A stretch of 41,775 bases of DNA from a bacterium. GTDB lineage: Bacteria > Elusimicrobiota > Elusimicrobia > UBA1565 > UBA9628. Location of the stretch: NCBI GenBank assembly GCA_021806745.1, contig JAJZQS010000011.1, forward strand, positions 1 to 41,775, written 5' to 3'. A program made the position numbers and the translations under genes. Numbering within the stretch: the first letter of the stretch is position 1; each line of letters opens with the position of its first letter. The notes beneath the pieces are model-generated. The model was not told where the DNA came from, searched no databases, and worked only from the letters and a program-made list of their open reading frames with translations. Positions 7,114 to 15,458 of the stretch are shown here, piece by piece.

Positions 7114-8313
7114 ATGCTTCATTTCATCGGACTTCTTCTGATCGCCGCGCCCGCGCGCGGTGGAGGGTTGCCCGTCGATCCGGACGCGTTCCTGGAGCGT
7201 CAGGTCGGCGACGCGGATCAGTTCGCGTGGAGCCTGCTGCGGCTTGCCGACGCCGGCAAATCGAACGCGCTGGTGTCCCCGCTGGGCGCGCGCCGCGTCT
7301 TCGGCATGGTCTATCTTGGCGCGCGGGGGGCCACGGAAACGGGCTTGGCGCGCGCGCTGGACGCCGCGGATCCGGACGCCTTCGCCGCAGGCGAGAGTTC
7401 GACGCGGGCGTCCTTGAACCTCGTCGGAGGCTCGACGACGCTCGAGATCGCGGACTCGGTCTGGCTCAACTCCGACTGGACGATGCTCGACTCCTGGCGG
7501 CGCCGATGCCGGACGAATTTCGGCGACGGCGAACTGAGCCGACGCTTCGGCGCGGGCGCGGTCAAAGACATCAACGCGTGGGTCGCGCGGCGCACTCACG
7601 GGCGCATCTCCCGATTGATCGAGAGCCTGTCCTCCGACGACAAAGCGGTGCTCTTGGACGCGATCTACTTCAAGGGACTGTGGTCGAATCCGTTTCCGAG
7701 GAGATCGACCAAAATCGAGGATTTCCATTCGTCCTCCGGGAAAGTCGTCCGCAGGCCGCGGATGCGGGTGGGAGGCGACTTCGATTACGCCGAGACCGAC
7801 GGGCTTCAGATCGTGCGCTTGCCCTACCAAGACGGGCGGCTCTCGATGACGATCCTGCTGCCGGCCAAGGGGCGGCGGCTTGAGCCGCTGCTGGCGGCGA
7901 TGAGCGGCGCGCGCTGGCGCGGGCTGCTGTCGCGGCTCAAGTTCACCGAGGGGGTCGTCGAGATTCCGCGCTTCAAGTTCGACGCGACGGTTTCCCTGAA
8001 GGCGCCGCTTTCAGCGCTGGGCGCGGCCGACGCGTTCGACCGCGCCCGCGCCGACTTCGGCGCGATGGCGCGGGCGCGTCGGCCCGAGGATCGGCTCTAC
8101 ATCAGCCGCGCCGAGCAGAAGGCCGTGATTGCGGTCGACGAAAAGGGGACGGTCGCCGTCGCGGCGACCGGCGTCGTCGCCGAGACGGTGGGCGCGAGGA
8201 TGGCCGACATGGAGCACCCGTTCGTCTTCACTGCCGACCGGCCGTTCCTGTTCGCCGTCGGCGATCGGCAGACCGGCGCGTTGCTGTTCGTCGGCGTGGT
8301 GCGCGACCCTTGA
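7114..8313 (+). CDS. Secreted serpin (serine/cysteine protease inhibitor)
   Basis: A 399-residue serpin with a short signal peptide (MLHFIGLLLIAAPARGG), so it acts outside the cytoplasm. Core signatures are present: LVSPLGARRVFGMVYLGARG, VLLDAIYFKGLWSNPF, LPYQDGRLSMTILLP, and the C-terminal HPFVFTADRPFLFAV. The hinge of the reactive loop reads DEKGTVAVAATG, with Gly, Thr and small residues at P15-P8 as in inhibitory serpins. Counting 17 residues from the hinge Glu as in alpha-1-antitrypsin puts P1 at Val in VVAETV/GARM, which would favour an elastase-like target; a loop of other length would move P1, and Arg two residues further on is an alternative. It has its own probable leaderless promoter. 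Whether it guards against a host, a predator or its own proteases is unknown. Confidence 0.95.
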   Translation: MLHFIGLLLIAAPARGGGLPVDPDAFLERQVGDADQFAWSLLRLADAGKSNALVSPLGARRVFGMVYLGARGATETGLARALDAADPDAFAAGESSTRASLNLVGGSTTLEIADSVWLNSDWTMLDSWRRRCRTNFGDGELSRRFGAGAVKDINAWVARRTHGRISRLIESLSSDDKAVLLDAIYFKGLWSNPFPRRSTKIEDFHSSSGKVVRRPRMRVGGDFDYAETDGLQIVRLPYQDGRLSMTILLPAKGRRLEPLLAAMSGARWRGLLSRLKFTEGVVEIPRFKFDATVSLKAPLSALGAADAFDRARADFGAMARARRPEDRLYISRAEQKAVIAVDEKGTVAVAATGVVAETVGARMADMEHPFVFTADRPFLFAVGDRQTGALLFVGVVRDP

Positions 8314-8335
8314 GAAATCGCGAGTAGTTCGAGAC

Positions 8336-8364
8336 TTGACGCGCGGCGAGAATCGTTCTATGCT
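8336..8364 (+). promoter_or_regulatory. Promoter, -10 six nt before the GTG
   Basis: TTGACG (8336-8341), 17 nt, TATGCT (8359-8364), TCGGGC, GTG (8371). This is one of the clearest predicted leaderless arrangements in the window. Confidence 0.7.
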
Positions 8365-8370
8365 TCGGGC

Positions 8371-9171
8371 GTGAACGACATCGACAAGAAGAAGGTCGCC
8401 GCGGCCGCCGCGGTCGTGGTCGTGTTGCTGGCGGGCGGCTTCATGTTCCTGCACAAGCGCGCGCCGCAGCCCGCGCCTGTCGCCGCCGCCCCCGTTCCCA
8501 TGCCCGCTCCCGCCGCGCCGCCGCCGCCCCCGCCGCCGCCGCCCGCGCCCCCGGCGCCGGCCCTGCCGGACCTCGCGCACAGCGACGATTTCGTGCGCGC
8601 CCAGGCCAAGGACTTGTCGAGCGAGCCGGGCTTCGCGGCGTGGCTGAAGGCCGGCCACCTGCTCGGCCGCCTCACCGCGGCCGTGGACCTGGTCGGGCGC
8701 GGGCGAATGCCCAGCGACAGCCTTTCGTTCTTGGCCCCGAGGCGGCGCTTCTCAGCCGCGCGGACCGCGGGCCGCTTGGTCATCGGCGCGAAATCCTACG
8801 CGCGCTACGACGCGTTCGCCGCGGTTTTCGCCTCCATCGACGCGTCCAAGGCCGCCGCGCTGGCCAAGACGGTGGACCCTCTCCTGCGCCAGGCCTGCCA
8901 GGACCTGGGCGAAAACGCCTGCGACTTCCGCGCGTCCTTCGCGCGCGCCGCGAGCGAGATCCTGCGCGCCCCCGTGCCGTCGGGACCCGTCGAGATCGTC
9001 GCGCGCCCCAACGGCTTGATCTACGAGTTCGCCGACAAGAGCCTGGAGAAGCTTGATCCGGTCCAGAAGCTGGCGGTGCGGCTGGGCCCGGCCAACGAAG
9101 GCAAGGTCCAGGCCAAGCTCAAGGAACTGGCCGCGGCGATGGGCGTGCCGGACGGCGAGCCGGTTCCTTAG
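8371..9171 (+). CDS. DUF3014 membrane-anchored protein
   Basis: 266 residues. One N-terminal membrane helix (AAAAAVVVVLLAGGFMFL, about residues 9-28) is followed by a proline/alanine-rich linker (about 31-67) and a periplasmic globular domain. The domain matches what I know of DUF3014: LAHSDDFVRAQAKDLSSEP, SYARYDAFAAVFASIDASKA, PLLRQACQDLGE, FADKSLEKLDPVQKLAVRLG. Its function is not known. The GTG start is supported by a -35/-10 pair ending 6 nt before it. It precedes hemW by about 50 nt with a weak promoter between, so it is probably a single gene. Confidence 0.85.
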   Translation: MNDIDKKKVAAAAAVVVVLLAGGFMFLHKRAPQPAPVAAAPVPMPAPAAPPPPPPPPPAPPAPALPDLAHSDDFVRAQAKDLSSEPGFAAWLKAGHLLGRLTAAVDLVGRGRMPSDSLSFLAPRRRFSAARTAGRLVIGAKSYARYDAFAAVFASIDASKAAALAKTVDPLLRQACQDLGENACDFRASFARAASEILRAPVPSGPVEIVARPNGLIYEFADKSLEKLDPVQKLAVRLGPANEGKVQAKLKELAAAMGVPDGEPVP

Positions 9172-9185
9172 CGCGCGCGTTCGTC

Positions 9186-9215
9186 TTGCGCCTTGCCGGA
9201 TAAATATCGGACAAT
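9186..9215 (+). promoter_or_regulatory. Possible promoter of the hemW-phoH-valS run
   Basis: TTGCGC (9186-9191), 18 nt, GACAAT (9210-9215), 9 nt before the GTG of hemW. The match is moderate; TAAATA at 9201 is an alternative -10. Confidence 0.35.
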
Positions 9216-9224
9216 GCCGTCGCG

Positions 9225-10337
9225 GTGACAGGTCTTTACGTCCACATCCCGTTTTGCGCGGTCAAGTGCTTCTACTGCGACTTCGCTGCGTACTCCGGGC
9301 AGAAAAAGCAGGTCGCTCGCTACCTGGCCGCTCTCGAGGCCGAGGCGGCTCTGTCGCCCGCGCTCGCGCCCGAGACGGTTTACATCGGAGGCGGCACGCC
9401 CTCGGAGCTTGATGACGCTCGGTGCGCGGAACTCTTCTTGCGCCTGCGCCGCGCCTACCCGAGCGCGCGGCCCATCGAGACGACTTTCGAGGGCAATCCG
9501 GACAGCCTGGACGAGCGCAAGCTCGCGGTCTTGGCGCGCGAGGGCGTGACGCGGCTGTCGGTGGGCCTGCAGACCGCCGACGACGCGCTGCTCAAGGCGA
9601 TCGGCCGGCGCCACACGGCCGCGGACTTCGCGCGGGTCTTTTCCGCCGCGAAGGTCGAGGGCATCGCGGAGCGCTCGGTGGACTTGATGTACGGTCTGCC
9701 CGGGCAGACTTTGGAAAGCCTCGCGGCGACCCTCGAGTTCGCGCTGGCTCTGGAGCCCGAGCACGTGTCGCTCTACGGTCTCCAAGTCGAGGACCGCACG
9801 CTGTTTTCCAAGCGCGGCGTGGAGGCCGACGAGGATTCGGGCCGGGAGATGTATGAGTTGGCGATCGCGGCGCTCGCGCGCGCCGGGCTCGAGCATTACG
9901 AGATTTCGAACTGGGCCCGTCCGGGGCGGCGCTCGCGTCACAACCTCAACTACTGGCGGCGCGGCGAGTATCTGGGCCTGGGCGCGTCGGCCGCGTCGTT
10001 TTTGAGCGGGACGCGCTCTTCCAACGAGGAGCGCCTGTCGCCGTACCTGGAGAGCGTCGAAAGCGGCCGACGGCCCACGGCCGAAAGCGAGACGCCGGCG
10101 GGGCTCGAGGCGCTGGGCGAGGAGGCGTTGCTGGGGCTTAGGCTCATCGACGGCTTTACTCCCTCGCCGGCGCTGCGCGAGGCGTTCGCCGGGCCGTGGG
10201 CGGTTTTGAAGGCGCGCGGGCTGACGCGCGAGGACGGTCCCCTCTGGCGCCTGACGCCGGAGGGCGTGTTCACGGCCAACGAGGCTTTTCGCGAGTTCGT
10301 GCCGCCGTTTGCGTTCGAGGAGGCCCACCGCGCATGA
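9225..10337 (+). CDS. hemW: HemW-like radical SAM protein (heme chaperone family)
   Basis: 370 residues, normal for HemW. The N-terminus GLYVHIPFCAVKCFYCDFAA carries the radical-SAM cluster motif CxxxCxxC (C11, C15, C18), and the early IPFC.-.KC.YCDF pattern is that of HemW/HemN-like proteins. Later VYIGGGTPSEL, TRLSVGLQTADDALLKAIGR, DLMYGLPGQTLESL and HYEISNWARPGRRSRHNLNYW are all family signatures. HemW proteins bind heme and are thought to insert it into respiratory proteins; they were long misnamed coproporphyrinogen oxidases. It begins with GTG and its TGA overlaps the ATG of phoH. Cytoplasmic or membrane-associated. Confidence 0.92.
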   Translation: MTGLYVHIPFCAVKCFYCDFAAYSGQKKQVARYLAALEAEAALSPALAPETVYIGGGTPSELDDARCAELFLRLRRAYPSARPIETTFEGNPDSLDERKLAVLAREGVTRLSVGLQTADDALLKAIGRRHTAADFARVFSAAKVEGIAERSVDLMYGLPGQTLESLAATLEFALALEPEHVSLYGLQVEDRTLFSKRGVEADEDSGREMYELAIAALARAGLEHYEISNWARPGRRSRHNLNYWRRGEYLGLGASAASFLSGTRSSNEERLSPYLESVESGRRPTAESETPAGLEALGEEALLGLRLIDGFTPSPALREAFAGPWAVLKARGLTREDGPLWRLTPEGVFTANEAFREFVPPFAFEEAHRA

Positions 10338-11638
10338 AGACCTTCGTTCTCGACACGAACGTCGTGCTGCACGACCCCTACGCGATGTTCGCGTTCCAGG
10401 GCTCGCGCGTGGTCTTGCCGCTGACGGTGATCGAGGAACTCGACACCTTCAAGCGCTCCAACGACGAGCGCGGCCGCTCGGCGCGCCTGATCGCGCGCCA
10501 GCTCGACGAGTTGCGCAAGGGCGGCAAGCTCTCCAACTGGGTGCCTCTCGAGCACGGCGGCAAGCTCAAAGTCGAGATCATGGTCTCCGACGGTCTGCCC
10601 AAGGCGTTCTCGGCCCAGAGCAAGGACAACGAGATATTGAGCTGCGCCCAATACTTGAAGAAGCAGGGCGAGAACGTGGTCTTCATCTCCAAGGACATCA
10701 ACCTGCGCATCAAGGCCGAGGCGCTGGGCTTGGAGACGCAGGACTACGAGAAGGCCAAGGTCGACATCGACGAGCTCTACAAGGGCTGGCGCGAGATTCC
10801 GGTCGCGGGCGAGGAGATCGACCGCTTCTACAAGGACAAGCGTCTGGACCTTCCCGCGGCGGACCTCGTGCCCAACGAGTTCGTGATCTTGAAGTCGTCC
10901 GACGGCGGCTCCAAGAGCGCGCTGACGCGCCACGACACGAAGGCGCGCGCGCTGCTCCCCCTTTCGCGCGCGGACTCCGCGCCGTGGGGCATCAAGCCGC
11001 TCAACACCGAACAGCGCTTCGCGCTGGAGCTGCTGCTCAACCCCGACATCCAACTGGTCTCGCTGGTGGGACTTGCCGGCTCGGGCAAGACGATGCTGGC
11101 GCTGGCCGCCTCTCTGCAGCAGACGCTTGAGCAGAAGGTCTACCGCCGCATCCTCGTCGGGCGCCCGGTCATCGCGGTCGGCCACGACATCGGTTTTCTT
11201 CCCGGCACCAAGGAGGAGAAGCTCACCAACTGGATGGGCGCGATCTACGACAACCTGAGCTACCTGCTGGAAAAACCCAAGGGGGCTCTGGAGACCGCGG
11301 ACATGGACATCCAGATGCTGATCGAGGAAGGCGTGCTCGAAATCGAAGCGGTGACCTTCCTGCGCGGGCGCACCCTTCCGGGGCTTCTGATCGTCATCGA
11401 CGACGCGCAAAACCTCACCCCGCACGAGATCAAGACCATCATCTCCCGCGCGGGCCAGGGCGCCAAGATCATCCTCACCGGCGATCCGCACCAGGTCGAC
11501 AACTACTACCTGGACGCGGCCTCCAACGGCCTGACCAACCTCGTCGAGCGCTTCAAGGGCCAGTCGTTGTTCGGGCACGTGACATTCACCAAGAGCGAGC
11601 GCTCGGCGCTGGCCGCGCTGGCCTCGGACCTGCTATGA
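10334..11638 (+). CDS. PIN domain-PhoH ATPase fusion (PhoH2/YlaK type)
   Basis: 434 residues in two domains. Residues 1-150 are a PIN nuclease fold: FVLDTNVVLHDP (first acidic residue), PLTVIEELDTFK and SKDNEILSCAQYLKK supply the expected Asp/Glu residues. The C-terminal half is a PhoH P-loop ATPase: GLAGSGKT Walker A (246-253), LLIVIDDAQNLTPHEIKTII as Walker B region and GAKIILTGDPHQVDNYY as sensor. PIN-PhoH proteins (PhoH2) are reported to unwind and cut RNA. There is no small antitoxin gene immediately upstream as in mycobacterial PhoAT; hemW is there instead. ATGA overlaps join it to hemW and to the following receiver gene. Confidence 0.93.
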   Translation: MKTFVLDTNVVLHDPYAMFAFQGSRVVLPLTVIEELDTFKRSNDERGRSARLIARQLDELRKGGKLSNWVPLEHGGKLKVEIMVSDGLPKAFSAQSKDNEILSCAQYLKKQGENVVFISKDINLRIKAEALGLETQDYEKAKVDIDELYKGWREIPVAGEEIDRFYKDKRLDLPAADLVPNEFVILKSSDGGSKSALTRHDTKARALLPLSRADSAPWGIKPLNTEQRFALELLLNPDIQLVSLVGLAGSGKTMLALAASLQQTLEQKVYRRILVGRPVIAVGHDIGFLPGTKEEKLTNWMGAIYDNLSYLLEKPKGALETADMDIQMLIEEGVLEIEAVTFLRGRTLPGLLIVIDDAQNLTPHEIKTIISRAGQGAKIILTGDPHQVDNYYLDAASNGLTNLVERFKGQSLFGHVTFTKSERSALAALASDLL

Positions 11639-12075
11639 GCCGCGCGGCCCAGCGTCGTCCCGCGGTGGTCATCGTCGACGACGAATCGATCGTCTGCGAG
11701 TCCTTGCGCATACAGCTTGAGTCGGCGGGCTTTCGCGCGACCGCGGTGAACGATCCCTCGCGCGCGCTGGCGACGATCCAAGCCGAGAAGCCCGATCTCG
11801 TCGTGCTCGACCTCTACATGCCGGGCGTCGACGGCCGCGAGATCGCGCGCGCGCTGCGCGCCGACCCGGCCACGAGTACGGTCCGAATCCTGCTTCTGAC
11901 CGGCTCCAACGAGGCCGTCGACGTGGTCACGGGCCTGGACTCCGGGGCTTCCGACTACATGACCAAGCCGGTGGACGGCGAGACGATCGCGGCCAAAATA
12001 CGCTCGATGCTGAACATGGGCGCGGCGCCGCGGGCGAAAGCCGGGTCCAAGCGCGGCGCGCGCCGCGCGAGATAG
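11635..12075 (+). CDS. Stand-alone response regulator receiver domain
   Basis: 146 residues: one receiver domain with no output domain. Acidic pair D15-D16 in VVIVDDE, phosphoacceptor D59 in LVVLDLYMPG, the switch Thr/Ser region LLLTGS (T89) and K111 in DYMTKPVD are all present. The C-terminal 20 residues are a basic tail (Lys/Arg/Ala rich). It is probably a phosphorelay intermediate or acts by protein contact. No histidine kinase is in the window. It overlaps phoH by ATGA and is followed 9 nt later by valS, so expression is tied to RNA/translation genes rather than to a sensor. Confidence 0.9.
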   Translation: MSRAAQRRPAVVIVDDESIVCESLRIQLESAGFRATAVNDPSRALATIQAEKPDLVVLDLYMPGVDGREIARALRADPATSTVRILLLTGSNEAVDVVTGLDSGASDYMTKPVDGETIAAKIRSMLNMGAAPRAKAGSKRGARRAR

Positions 12076-12084
12076 GAGCCCGCG

Positions 12085-14706
12085 ATGGACGACAAAGCCT
12101 ACGACCCCAAGCCGGTGGAGGAGCGCCGTCTCGCGGCGTGGGAGGCCGCGGGGCTTTCGCGCTCGACTCCCGTCAAGGACCGGCGCGCCTACACGATCGT
12201 GATTCCGCCGCCGAACGTGACCGGCGCCCTGCACATCGGCCACGCGCTCAACAACACGCTCCAGGACGCCTTCGTGCGCCACCGGCGGCTGTCCGGCGAC
12301 GAGGCGTGCTGGGTTCCCGGCACCGATCACGGCGGCATCGCGACGCAGAACGTGATGGAGAAGCAGTTGAAGGCCGAGGGCTTGGACCGGCGCGCGGTCG
12401 GCCGCGAGGCGTTTTTGGAGCGCATGCAGGCCTGGACGCGCGACTGCAAGAAGACCATCCTCGGTCAGTTGCGGCGCCTGGGCTGTACGCTTGATTGGGA
12501 GCGCGAGGCGTTCACGATGGACTCGGCGCGCGCGGAGGCCGTCTATCGCGCGTTCGAGGAGTTGTGGAAGAAAGGCTTGATCTATCGCGGCGAGCGCCTG
12601 GTCAACTGGTGCGTGCGCTGCGGCACCGCGCTGTCGGACATCGAGGTGGAGCGCGAGGAGCGCAAAGGGGGGCTTTGGCACATCCACTACCCGCTGGCCG
12701 GCGGCGGCGAGGGCATCGTCGTGGCCACCACCAGGCCCGAGACGATGTTCGGCGACACGGCCGTGGCCGTCAACCCGAAAGACGCGCGCTGGGCTCATCT
12801 GGTCGGAAAGAAGGTCCTGATCCCGCTCATAGACCGGGAAATCCCGGTGATCGCCGACGCCGCCGTGGAGTTCGAGTTCGGCACCGGCGGTCTGAAGGTC
12901 ACGCCCGCGCACGATCAAAACGACTGGGACATCGGCCGGCGCCACGGCCTGCCCGCGATCAAGGCCATCGATCCGCAGGGAAAACTGACCGAGGCGGCCG
13001 GTCCCTACGCGGGCTTGTCGCGCGAGAAGGGAAAGGATCAGGTGATCGCCGACCTCGACGCGAAGGGCTTCCTGCGCAAGAAGGAGGACCACAAGAGCGC
13101 GGTGCAGACCTGCTACCGCTGCGGTTCGGTCATCGAGCCGCTGCTGTCGCTGCAGTGGTTCGTGGACCAAGTCGCGCTCGCCAAGCCCGCGCTGGACGCC
13201 TACGACCGAGGCGACTTCAAGATACACCCGCCGGAGCGGGGCAAGCCCTACCGCGACTGGCTCGTCAACATCCGCGACTGGTGCGTGTCGCGCCAGATCT
13301 GGTGGGGCCACCGCATCCCGGTGTGGTACAAAGACGGCGAGAAGCCGGTCGTCGCGCGCTCCTCGCCGGGCGAAGGCTGGACGCAGGACCCGGACGTGCT
13401 CGACACCTGGTTTTCGTCGGCGCTGTGGCCGTTGGCGGTGTTCGGCTGGCCCGCGAAGGGGGCGGACTTCGACTACTACTACCCGACTTCGACGCTGGTC
13501 ACCGGCTACGAAATCCTCTATTTGTGGGTGGCGCGCATGCAGATGATGGGGCTGGCCTTCGACGGCCGAGTCCCGTTTCGCGACGCGGTCATCCACGGGA
13601 TCGTGCGCGACAAGTCGGGCAAGAAGATGTCGAAGTCTCTGGGCAACGTCGTCGATCCGTTGGCGATGATGGACAAATACGGCACCGACGCCCTGCGCTT
13701 TGCGCTGATGGCCCAGGCGCACCCGGGCAAGGACATTCCCTTCGACGAGCAGACCGTCGTCGGCGCGCGCAATTTCGTCAACAAGATCTGGAACTCGGCG
13801 CGCTTCGTCTTGATGAACCTGCCCAAGGCGCCCGCGGAAGGCGGCTACCGTCTTTCGAGCCTGGACCGCGCGCGCCTGGAACTGGCCGACCGGTGGATTC
13901 TGTCGCGCTTCGCCGGCGCCACGGAGCTGGCGCGGCGCCGCCTCGACGCCTACGAGCCCGCGGCCGCGGCGGAGGCGCTCTACGCCTTCGTCTGGGACGA
14001 ATTCTGCGCCTGGTACATCGAGCTGGCCAAGGGGCGTCTCCAGGGCGCCGACGGCGCGGACCGAGAGGCCGTGCGCGCGATCCTGGTCCAAGTCCTGGTC
14101 GGCTCCATGAAGGCGCTGCACCCGATCCTGCCGTTTGTGACCGAGGAGATATTCCTCGCGCTGAGGCCTTACGCCGGAGAACCCGCCGAGTTCCTGCTGA
14201 AGGCCGGCTACCACGAGGTCGCGCAGGACCTGCGCGATCCGCAGGCCGAAAGCGAGATGGCGCGCGTGATGGCGGCGGTGACGGCCATCCGCTCGCTGCG
14301 CGCGCAGTTGGGCGTGCCGTTGTCGCTGAAGATCGCCGCGGTCGCCGACGGCCCCTTCGCGCCGAAAATTCTCGACGAACACCGCGCCTACGTGGGCGCG
14401 CTCGCCGGTCTCAGCGCCGTCGCGCCGTTTTCGTCCCGCCCCGCGCAGAGCGCGACCGCGGTCGCCGACGGCGTCACCTTCTACGTGCCGCTGGCGGGCG
14501 TCATCGACCTGGACAAGGAGCGCGAGCGTCTGCGCAAGGAACTCGCCCGGGCCGAGGCCGACATCGCGAAATGCTCGGCCAAGCTCAAGAACTTGGCCGC
14601 GGCGGCCGGCGCGCCGCCCGAAAAGATCGCCGAGGCCAAGGCTCAGGCCGAGGCGGCCGCCTCGCGTAAAGACCAACTGGAGCGTACGCTGCGGTGGCTG
14701 GAGTGA
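12085..14706 (+). CDS. valS: Valyl-tRNA synthetase
   Basis: 873 residues, full length for bacterial ValS. The ATP motifs are HIGH at 50-53 (PPPNVTGALHIGHALNN) and KMSKS at 514-518 (SGKKMSKSLGNVVDP). The editing domain carries VVATTRPETMFGDTAVAVNP and GTGGLKVTPAHDQNDWDIG. The anticodon-binding region is followed by the ValS-specific C-terminal coiled coil (about 805-873, DLDKERERLRKELARAEADI onward). Cytoplasmic; charges tRNA-Val and clears mischarged Thr. A ribosome site GGAG sits 6 nt before the ATG. The 3' end overlaps the start of the following secreted protein by 13 nt. Confidence 0.98.
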   Translation: MDDKAYDPKPVEERRLAAWEAAGLSRSTPVKDRRAYTIVIPPPNVTGALHIGHALNNTLQDAFVRHRRLSGDEACWVPGTDHGGIATQNVMEKQLKAEGLDRRAVGREAFLERMQAWTRDCKKTILGQLRRLGCTLDWEREAFTMDSARAEAVYRAFEELWKKGLIYRGERLVNWCVRCGTALSDIEVEREERKGGLWHIHYPLAGGGEGIVVATTRPETMFGDTAVAVNPKDARWAHLVGKKVLIPLIDREIPVIADAAVEFEFGTGGLKVTPAHDQNDWDIGRRHGLPAIKAIDPQGKLTEAAGPYAGLSREKGKDQVIADLDAKGFLRKKEDHKSAVQTCYRCGSVIEPLLSLQWFVDQVALAKPALDAYDRGDFKIHPPERGKPYRDWLVNIRDWCVSRQIWWGHRIPVWYKDGEKPVVARSSPGEGWTQDPDVLDTWFSSALWPLAVFGWPAKGADFDYYYPTSTLVTGYEILYLWVARMQMMGLAFDGRVPFRDAVIHGIVRDKSGKKMSKSLGNVVDPLAMMDKYGTDALRFALMAQAHPGKDIPFDEQTVVGARNFVNKIWNSARFVLMNLPKAPAEGGYRLSSLDRARLELADRWILSRFAGATELARRRLDAYEPAAAAEALYAFVWDEFCAWYIELAKGRLQGADGADREAVRAILVQVLVGSMKALHPILPFVTEEIFLALRPYAGEPAEFLLKAGYHEVAQDLRDPQAESEMARVMAAVTAIRSLRAQLGVPLSLKIAAVADGPFAPKILDEHRAYVGALAGLSAVAPFSSRPAQSATAVADGVTFYVPLAGVIDLDKERERLRKELARAEADIAKCSAKLKNLAAAAGAPPEKIAEAKAQAEAAASRKDQLERTLRWLE

Positions 14707-15458
14707 TCGCCGCCGCGCTGGCGGCCCTGCTGTCGGCGGCCGGCCGCGCGCAGTCCCCGGCGCCCTACATGGGCTCGGACGATTCCGCGTCGACGACGAC
14801 CGCGGCGGGCGCGCCTTCGTCTTCGACGGACACCGCGGTCGCCGCCTCCACGGCCACGGTCTCGCCGACGGGCCACGGCGCCCACGTGGCCGGCGCGCAA
14901 AAGGCGGTCCTCAAGCGCCCGATTCACGCGATCATCCACAAGCGCTCCGCGCATTGGACGCCGGTGTCTTTGCGCGTGGGCGGAGACCCCGGGGCGGCGC
15001 GTAGCGCCGCGACGCTGGCCATCCACGGGCGCGGGCGGCGTCGGCGCGGCAAATCCTCGGCGGCCCAGGCGTTCGCGCGCGCGCGCGCGCGCGGCGACGA
15101 GACGCGGCTGACGATCAGCGTTTTTCCGCGCGCGCTGCGGCGTCGGCGCAAGCACTTCGAGATACGACTGCGCGTGGTCGAGGGCTTCGTCGAGGAGGCC
15201 AAGGCCGCGTTGGTCACCGTCGTCGACCGCCGTCCCGGCGTGGGCGCGGGACTGGACGCCGAGGGGCTCACGCGCGAGGGCGTGGAGTTCGAGGAGGAGT
15301 TTCCCGGCTCCGGCGAGATTTTGATTTCCGCGCTCGACGCGCGGCCCTCGTCCAAGGCCTTCAACGCCGGCCGCCTGCGCGCGGCCGTTTTCGCGGACCG
15401 CGACGCGGGGCTGTGCGAGGTGTCCTGGTCGACGCACGGCCTGCTCAGGGAGCGCTGA
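14694..15458 (+). CDS. Secreted protein of unknown function
   Basis: 254 residues from a GTG inside the last codons of valS. The N-terminus (AGVIAAALAALLSAAGRAQS) is a signal peptide ending AxA-like at RAQ. Residues 25-70 are a Ser/Thr/Ala-rich linker, then a basic stretch with many Arg (about 108-140), then a beta-rich C-terminal region (LTISVFPRAL, FEIRLRVVEGFVEEAKAALV, GEILISALDARP). I do not recognise a family. The overlap with valS suggests it is co-transcribed; its 3' end overlaps the convergent gene by 14 nt. Exported, probably periplasmic. Confidence 0.65.
   Translation: MAGVIAAALAALLSAAGRAQSPAPYMGSDDSASTTTAAGAPSSSTDTAVAASTATVSPTGHGAHVAGAQKAVLKRPIHAIIHKRSAHWTPVSLRVGGDPGAARSAATLAIHGRGRRRRGKSSAAQAFARARARGDETRLTISVFPRALRRRRKHFEIRLRVVEGFVEEAKAALVTVVDRRPGVGAGLDAEGLTREGVEFEEEFPGSGEILISALDARPSSKAFNAGRLRAAVFADRDAGLCEVSWSTHGLLRER

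Noticed and set aside
11506-14676. Antisense open frame of 1056 codons opposite valS
   Set aside because: GC-rich third positions leave the opposite strand open. The product is Arg/His/Val/Gly-rich with no motifs, while the plus strand encodes complete ValS with both signature motifs.
12085-14706. Possible horizontal transfer or foreign island around valS and the response regulator
   Set aside because: Base composition and gene spacing are uniform with the rest of the window, and no integrase, tRNA attachment site or repeats were seen.
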